From assembly GCF_030056665.1 (NCBI RefSeq), contig NZ_JASHIG010000006.1: a stretch of 64,000 nt of DNA. The stretch is one strand, 5' to 3'. The notes beneath the pieces were generated by a model, which was not told the origin of the DNA, searched no databases, and saw only the letters and a list, made by a program, of their open reading frames with translations. Position numbers and translations under genes: made by a program. Positions 60,225-64,000 of the stretch are shown here, in pieces. This DNA is from Flectobacillus roseus (GTDB taxonomy: Bacteria; Bacteroidota; Bacteroidia; Cytophagales; Spirosomataceae). The first letter of the stretch is position 1. The number at the start of each line of letters is the position of its first letter.

Positions 60225-60434
60225 TAGCTCATGCTTAGAATATTTAATAAGCTCGGAATCAAAAGTAAGTTACAGAGTTTTTCCGAAACCACAAGGAGTT
60301 TCTTCATCTATCTCTGCTAAAAAAAACAACAATTAAATACATAAACGCAAAATATTCATTTTATTCAAGGTAAATTTTATTTAAAAATATCACATTATCT
60401 GATTACACCATTTAATAAGATTCAATTTTTACAA

Positions 60435-60472
60435 AAAAAAGGGTTTGAAAAATCATTTTCAAACCCTTTTTT
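60435..60472. terminator. Terminator downstream of the M24 peptidase gene
   Basis: AAAAAAGGGTTTGAAAA (60435-60451) pairs perfectly with TTTTCAAACCCTTTTTT (60456-60472), loop of four. It lies 9 bp past the stop of the minus-strand M24 gene. Confidence 0.9.
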
Positions 60473-60480
60473 CTAAGTCA

Positions 60481-61836
60481 TTATTGACCTAAATGATCTA
60501 TTTTTTGTCGCCTCGGAATAGTGAGTATGGTTTTCTGGCGTCCGTCAATATAATGTACTTTTCCGTTGATAAACAGTCCCTGTTCCTCCAACATCACACG
60601 TACCTCTTTGTTGCCCCATTCAGGGATTTTCACCTTAGCATTTAGTTCAATAGCATAGGCAGTATTTTCATTAATCGAGTACTCGCCCGAGCCAGGCACA
60701 CCACCTTGCATATCCCACATACCAATGGCAGGACCAGCCGCATGTCCGTGATACCCCACTGGGTGCGAATAAATCTGAGCTACAACACCATCTTGTTCAG
60801 CCTTGCGAAGCGATAGCGCCAAAATCTGATTGCCCGTCATTCCTACCTTAAAAAAGCCAGTCATAATATCCTGTAATCTGTTGCCCGCAGAAAAGGCTTT
60901 GTTCAAATAATCGGGCACTTGTTTTTCATCGGGGCGCAAGACATACGCCATTTCTTGTACATCGGTATTGAGACGTAAATACGTAATCCCAAAATCGCAA
61001 TGCAATAAATCACCTGGCATAATTACCTCCACATCGGGGCGACGGTCATACGGCCAGTTGACTTTGTCTGGATCGGGGCGTTGGATATCTACCGTTGGGT
61101 GAAACCAAGTATCTAGCCTCAACTCAGCCACACGCTCACGCAAATACCACACCACATCGTCGGTGGTGGTTACCCCAGGAATAATAACTTTTTCAGAAAA
61201 TGCCTCTGAAATAATTTGATGGGTAATTCTATCCAGCATTTCATAAAGAGCAATTTCACGTGGCGTACGAGTTTCGAGCCAGCCGACACACAGGCGCTCA
61301 GCAGAAGTAACTTTACTTTTGTACTCAGCAGGCATATTGCTCATCAAAGCCTCATGTTCTGAGTGACTCAAACCATCGGCATGTGCGTACTGCTCAGATA
61401 CGTCTAAGGCGATTTTCTTAGGTTTTCTTTCTTCAATAATTTGAATCAGACGTTTCCATTGATTCGCTTCTTTTTCGGGTTGCCAAGCCGATTTAAAAAT
61501 GGTGCCCACATTGTAACGAGCCACAGCCAATGCCTCAAGTCCTTGGGACTCGCCTTTGTCATAAATAACCAAAATGGTACGGCGACGAGCATTGAGCCAA
61601 GTAGATGGCAACATGGTTTTGATAACAGGATCTTCGTTGTATTCTCTAGCAATGATGACCCACATATCGATTCCATTTTTGCGCATCAGATTAGGCAATA
61701 CGCTTTTGAAACGCTCATCAAGCAATTCATCCTGTAATACAGCACGTTCTTTCAGCGGTAAAATTTTAGGGATTTCTTGTGAAAAAGTAGGAGCAATACC
61801 AAGCAGTATCGCCAGCAATAGGAAAAGTTTTCTCAT
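60481..61836 (-). CDS. Secreted M24-family metallopeptidase (Xaa-Pro aminopeptidase-like)
   Basis: A 451-residue protein with a signal peptide ending near residue 20 (APTFSQ). The N-terminal creatinase-like domain (~30-190) precedes the pita-bread M24 domain (~195-440). Dinuclear metal ligands are placed at Asp281 (LHCDFGITY), Asp292 (LNTDVQEMAYV), His358 or His363 (SHPVGYHGH), Glu397 (AIELN) and Glu417 (VMLEEQGLF). This matches aminopeptidase P-type enzymes that release N-terminal residues before proline. It is monocistronic and ends in a strong terminator. Confidence 0.93.
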   Translation of the reverse strand: MRKLFLLLAILLGIAPTFSQEIPKILPLKERAVLQDELLDERFKSVLPNLMRKNGIDMWVIIAREYNEDPVIKTMLPSTWLNARRRTILVIYDKGESQGLEALAVARYNVGTIFKSAWQPEKEANQWKRLIQIIEERKPKKIALDVSEQYAHADGLSHSEHEALMSNMPAEYKSKVTSAERLCVGWLETRTPREIALYEMLDRITHQIISEAFSEKVIIPGVTTTDDVVWYLRERVAELRLDTWFHPTVDIQRPDPDKVNWPYDRRPDVEVIMPGDLLHCDFGITYLRLNTDVQEMAYVLRPDEKQVPDYLNKAFSAGNRLQDIMTGFFKVGMTGNQILALSLRKAEQDGVVAQIYSHPVGYHGHAAGPAIGMWDMQGGVPGSGEYSINENTAYAIELNAKVKIPEWGNKEVRVMLEEQGLFINGKVHYIDGRQKTILTIPRRQKIDHLGQ

Positions 61837-61974
61837 AATAGTTTGGAAGTAAGTGGGGTGAAAAGCACCACAATTTGTTGATAGTGTGAATTTTCCCTAA
61901 ATCTAAACCAGAATCATGAGTTTTGAAAATAGTAGTAGAAGGTAGTTGTGTTTATCTACTAAATAAAGTGTTGC

Positions 61975-62555
61975 TTATTCCCGATTTTCCTTTCTAATCG
62001 GTTTAAATTTTTGAGGTATTGTAGGTTCTTTAAATACCAAGTATTCAGCATCAAACCACCCTGTAAAGCCAAAAAGAGGACCTAGTAATTTACTTGTCAC
62101 CTTCAAATCTAGATAGAATTTTTGCTTTTCATTATCATACCATTCCAAAAGCTCTATATCTCCTCTTATCAGACTCGGGACTGGAATTTTCAATTTTCCT
62201 AGAAAAGCAAACTGTCTGCCAGAAGTAAATCTGATTGCTCCATTTTCAGCCTTTAGTCCCATTTCAAAAATCATTCGGTATCGGGATAATTCTATATTTC
62301 ATAAGGAATATTTTGCCCTATTCTAGGAAAAAGAATATTGCTTTGGGATAAAAGTTTTAATACAAAAACGGCAAGTTTGTTACCATTCCAAATATGTTCC
62401 ATGATTCCTTTTCCAATAAATGCTATTTCATTGGAAGTAGAAAAATTAAAACGCTTTTGGATTGCTGGATGTAGTTTTTCGTACTCTGCCCCATTTGTCT
62501 TTTGTAGGCTGAAATATGCTTTGGTATTTGTGCTGATTGCAGCATTTTCTAGAAA
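61975..62555 (-). pseudogene. Broken DUF4166-family gene
   Basis: Two parts of one DUF4166-like protein lie on the minus strand in different frames. The upstream part (about 62555-62295) reads AEYEKLHPAIQKRFNFS, IGKGIMEHIWNG and NILFPRIGQNIPYEI, matching the family N-terminus, then hits an in-frame stop at 62292-62294. The downstream part (62274-61975, 99 residues) reads GAIRFTSGRQFAFLGKLKIP, EWYDNEKQKFYLDLKV and LGPLFGFTGWFDAEYL, matching the C-terminus. The family core between (about 60 residues) is missing and the frame shifts. The first part also lacks a start codon. It is therefore a decayed gene, probably deletion-derived; function unknown. A plus-strand 73-codon frame here (62338-62559) is an antisense shadow. 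Confidence 0.75.
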
Positions 62556-62648
62556 TTAAACTATTACACACAGACTTTAAAAGAGAAAACATCATTGTGG
62601 ACTTGTTACATTCTTATAAAGTTAATTCACCTCTTTCTGTCTTTACTT

Positions 62649-63161
62649 TTATCGTATTTGTCTGAAACTTAAGCTTATTCTGCCATTTTCGGTATCTGAT
62701 TTTGGAATAGAATGTTGCCAATATTTTTGTATTTCTTGAGTCATATATACCAAACTTCCTGAAGTTAGCTCATAACTCAAGAATTGATCTGGCGCTTCAA
62801 TATTTCTGAATTTTAGAACTCGAGCTTCTCCAATCGAAACTATCGCAATGCCTGTATTGGGTTCCAATATATCCGTTTGATCTGAATGATATCCCATTTT
62901 TGATTTTCCATCTACATAATAATTGAGTAGACAATTATTGGGAACAAAGCCAATAATTGGCGCTAATTGCTCCAGAATCATAGCTAATTCAGGCGGAAAT
63001 GCTTGGTAAGGATATTCGATTTGTGAATAATTATAGGCTTTCCCAAAACTTGCCGTTTTTCGAGCAGACATACGCTCATCCCATTTGACAGTTGTGACTA
63101 ATTTATCATACAACTCGCTAGGATTATTTACAAAGTTTTCGATATATGTAATTCCATCCAT
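62649..63161 (-). CDS. AlkB-like Fe(II)/2-oxoglutarate dioxygenase
   Basis: A 170-residue AlkB-family protein. The HxD motif is visible in GYHSDQTD, the distal histidine in WQHSIPK, and the arginine pair that binds 2-oxoglutarate in RISLSFR. NNCLLNYYVDGKSKMGYHSD and IVSIGEARVLKFR are typical of the group. I start at ATG 63161 (MDGITYIENF); an upstream start would add ten residues. Relatives demethylate alkylated bases in nucleic acids, and this one resembles the ALKBH2/3-like small bacterial form. Monocistronic. Confidence 0.92.
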   Translation of the reverse strand: MDGITYIENFVNNPSELYDKLVTTVKWDERMSARKTASFGKAYNYSQIEYPYQAFPPELAMILEQLAPIIGFVPNNCLLNYYVDGKSKMGYHSDQTDILEPNTGIAIVSIGEARVLKFRNIEAPDQFLSYELTSGSLVYMTQEIQKYWQHSIPKSDTENGRISLSFRQIR

Positions 63162-63297
63162 TGTTATAGTAGTTTTACAATTTCCTATCAAGGTTATCTC
63201 GGCTATTACTTTGCTTTTGAGTCAAACATAATAATCACATCTAAAGAGAAAGCTAATATCGCACTCATCTCAATCAGTAATAATGACTTATAATCCT

Positions 63298-63999
63298 CTA
63301 CTCCTCTTCATACTCTTCTAGTGAATTTCTTTCCCATGCTTCACCAACGGATGCTCTTTCGGCATCTTCGCCGTATTCTAGATCGAAGACCTCATTTAAG
63401 GTATGGTCACTGCAAACTATTTCAGAAAGAGATACGACTCGTATATCTTCGGGTATTTGGTCTCCTGTCAAAAACTGCCAATCACCATCATGATCATGCA
63501 CAACCCTTAAAATCGGTTTATGTTCTTCAAGCCACTGGCGAGTCGTAAAAATGCTCAAATGCGGCGGCTCATTAAACTTGAATGCTGTATTTCTGTCGAG
63601 TAAAGGCTGTTGATACAAAAACTCCTCTTCAAAATTATCCTCCCAAGGAAATAAATCATTTCGGTCAGTCCAAACGAGCTGCAAAGCTTCAAAAGATTTA
63701 TCCTGATAATAGTTTAGTCCTGCGCCAAAGTAATGTTTCAAATTACTTTGGTCAACTGCTAAAAAAGTAGCTTTGCTATCTTGAAAAATATCTGTATAAA
63801 TTTTCCTTTCTTCGAATATGCTTCCATTTTTAATCATAGACACTATGTCATTGATTATTTCATGACCTAAACTGCTAGACAGTCCAAAACAAATAATTTC
63901 TGGATGTTGGTATGTTTGGGTCAAGCCAATACTGTAAGAAAAAGAAGGCGAATAGTCAGTTGAGGTAACCGATATTACCTGAAGCCTAAATTGCACAAT
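63298..63999 (-). CDS. DUF4262-family protein (5' end outside window)
   Basis: About 233 residues are visible. The N-terminal part VISVTSTDYSPSFSYSIGLT and PEIICFGLSS match the DUF4262 family, whose N-terminus usually contains a further ~20 residues, so the gene probably begins beyond the right edge; the only in-window start is a GTG at 63996. The C-terminal half (~100-232) carries WTDRNDLFPWEDNFEE, ILRVVHDHDGDWQFLTGD and an acidic tail. The function of the family is not established. Confidence 0.8.
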   Translation of the reverse strand: MVQFRLQVISVTSTDYSPSFSYSIGLTQTYQHPEIICFGLSSSLGHEIINDIVSMIKNGSIFEERKIYTDIFQDSKATFLAVDQSNLKHYFGAGLNYYQDKSFEALQLVWTDRNDLFPWEDNFEEEFLYQQPLLDRNTAFKFNEPPHLSIFTTRQWLEEHKPILRVVHDHDGDWQFLTGDQIPEDIRVVSLSEIVCSDHTLNEVFDLEYGEDAERASVGEAWERNSLEEYEEE

Positions 64000-64000
64000 A

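Noticed and set aside
62338..62559. 73-codon plus-strand frame
   Set aside because: It is antisense to the readable N-terminal part of the DUF4166 pseudogene.
1..64000. Search for a defence system, prophage or integrative element
   Set aside because: Apart from the Rpn-like nuclease and the 142-bp element, I saw no integrase, restriction-modification, toxin-antitoxin or CRISPR genes, and the flanking genes are housekeeping or metabolic.

Overview
The window looks like a chromosomal segment of a Bacteroidota bacterium, most likely Cytophagales (Spirosomataceae/Cytophagaceae-like). Supporting signs are a CarboxypepD_reg-type TonB-dependent receptor beside a beta-helix lipoprotein, several DUF3857 proteins, a YheT-type hydrolase, a eukaryotic-type NADP isocitrate dehydrogenase, and TAnnTTTG -7 promoter motifs upstream of many genes instead of Shine-Dalgarno-rich leaders. 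I see no rRNA, tRNA, CRISPR array, prophage or intact insertion sequence. The genus was not determined.

Layout. (1) 1-4.8 kb: thiamine biosynthesis (thiC 3' end, a TenI/ThiE-like paralog, thiE, thiG, thiH). (2) 4.8-10 kb: a small inverted-repeat element, a dispersed repeat, then a beta-helix lipoprotein and its TonB-dependent receptor. (3) 10-18 kb: a TMTC-like membrane/TPR protein, a LysR / shikimate-dehydrogenase-like / MFS cluster, and a GntR-RhaT pair. (4) 18-28 kb: housekeeping genes (ffh, purU, icd), an M28 peptidase, a PD-(D/E)XK nuclease-like protein with an internal 24-bp tandem repeat, and a YheT hydrolase. (5) 28-34 kb: a compact serine pathway in which a phosphoserine-phosphatase-like HAD domain is fused to phosphoglycerate dehydrogenase, followed by phosphoserine aminotransferase; then two oxidoreductases. 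(6) 34-39 kb: NAD salvage (nicotinamide phosphoribosyltransferase plus a Nudix protein with a decayed adenylyltransferase domain), GNAT and PhzF proteins. (7) 39-47 kb: two small unknown paralogs, a MarR regulator with palindromic operator-like DNA, a ModF-like ATPase, an AraC / phytanoyl-dioxygenase / aldo-keto reductase module, a phosphoesterase and a small protein resembling the RNA polymerase alpha C-terminal domain. (8) 47-64 kb: pheT, three consecutive DUF3857 transglutaminase-like paralogs (two without catalytic residues), an M48 protease, a TPR histidine kinase, an M24 peptidase, a DUF4166 pseudogene, an AlkB-like dioxygenase and a DUF4262 protein cut by the window edge.

The intergenic DNA is unusually structured. 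Besides ordinary hairpin terminators there are several families of imperfect palindromes built from short repeated words (TCACTCA-type, GGCACAAAG-type, ATCCGAAATC-type, AGCTTTCGGCTTTCAGC-type), some enclosing a shared AGACGCAA/TTGCGTCT core. They sit mostly at gene 3' ends and probably act as terminators or are mobile palindromic repeats.

The observations I rate most worth checking are the DUF3857 trio with graded loss of the Cys-His pair, the Nudix protein with a vestigial NMN adenylyltransferase domain next to nicotinamide phosphoribosyltransferase, the SerB-SerA fusion beside SerC, the tandem secreted paralogs at 39.1-40.3 kb, and the modular palindromic repeats. I found no clear new defence or mobile system.
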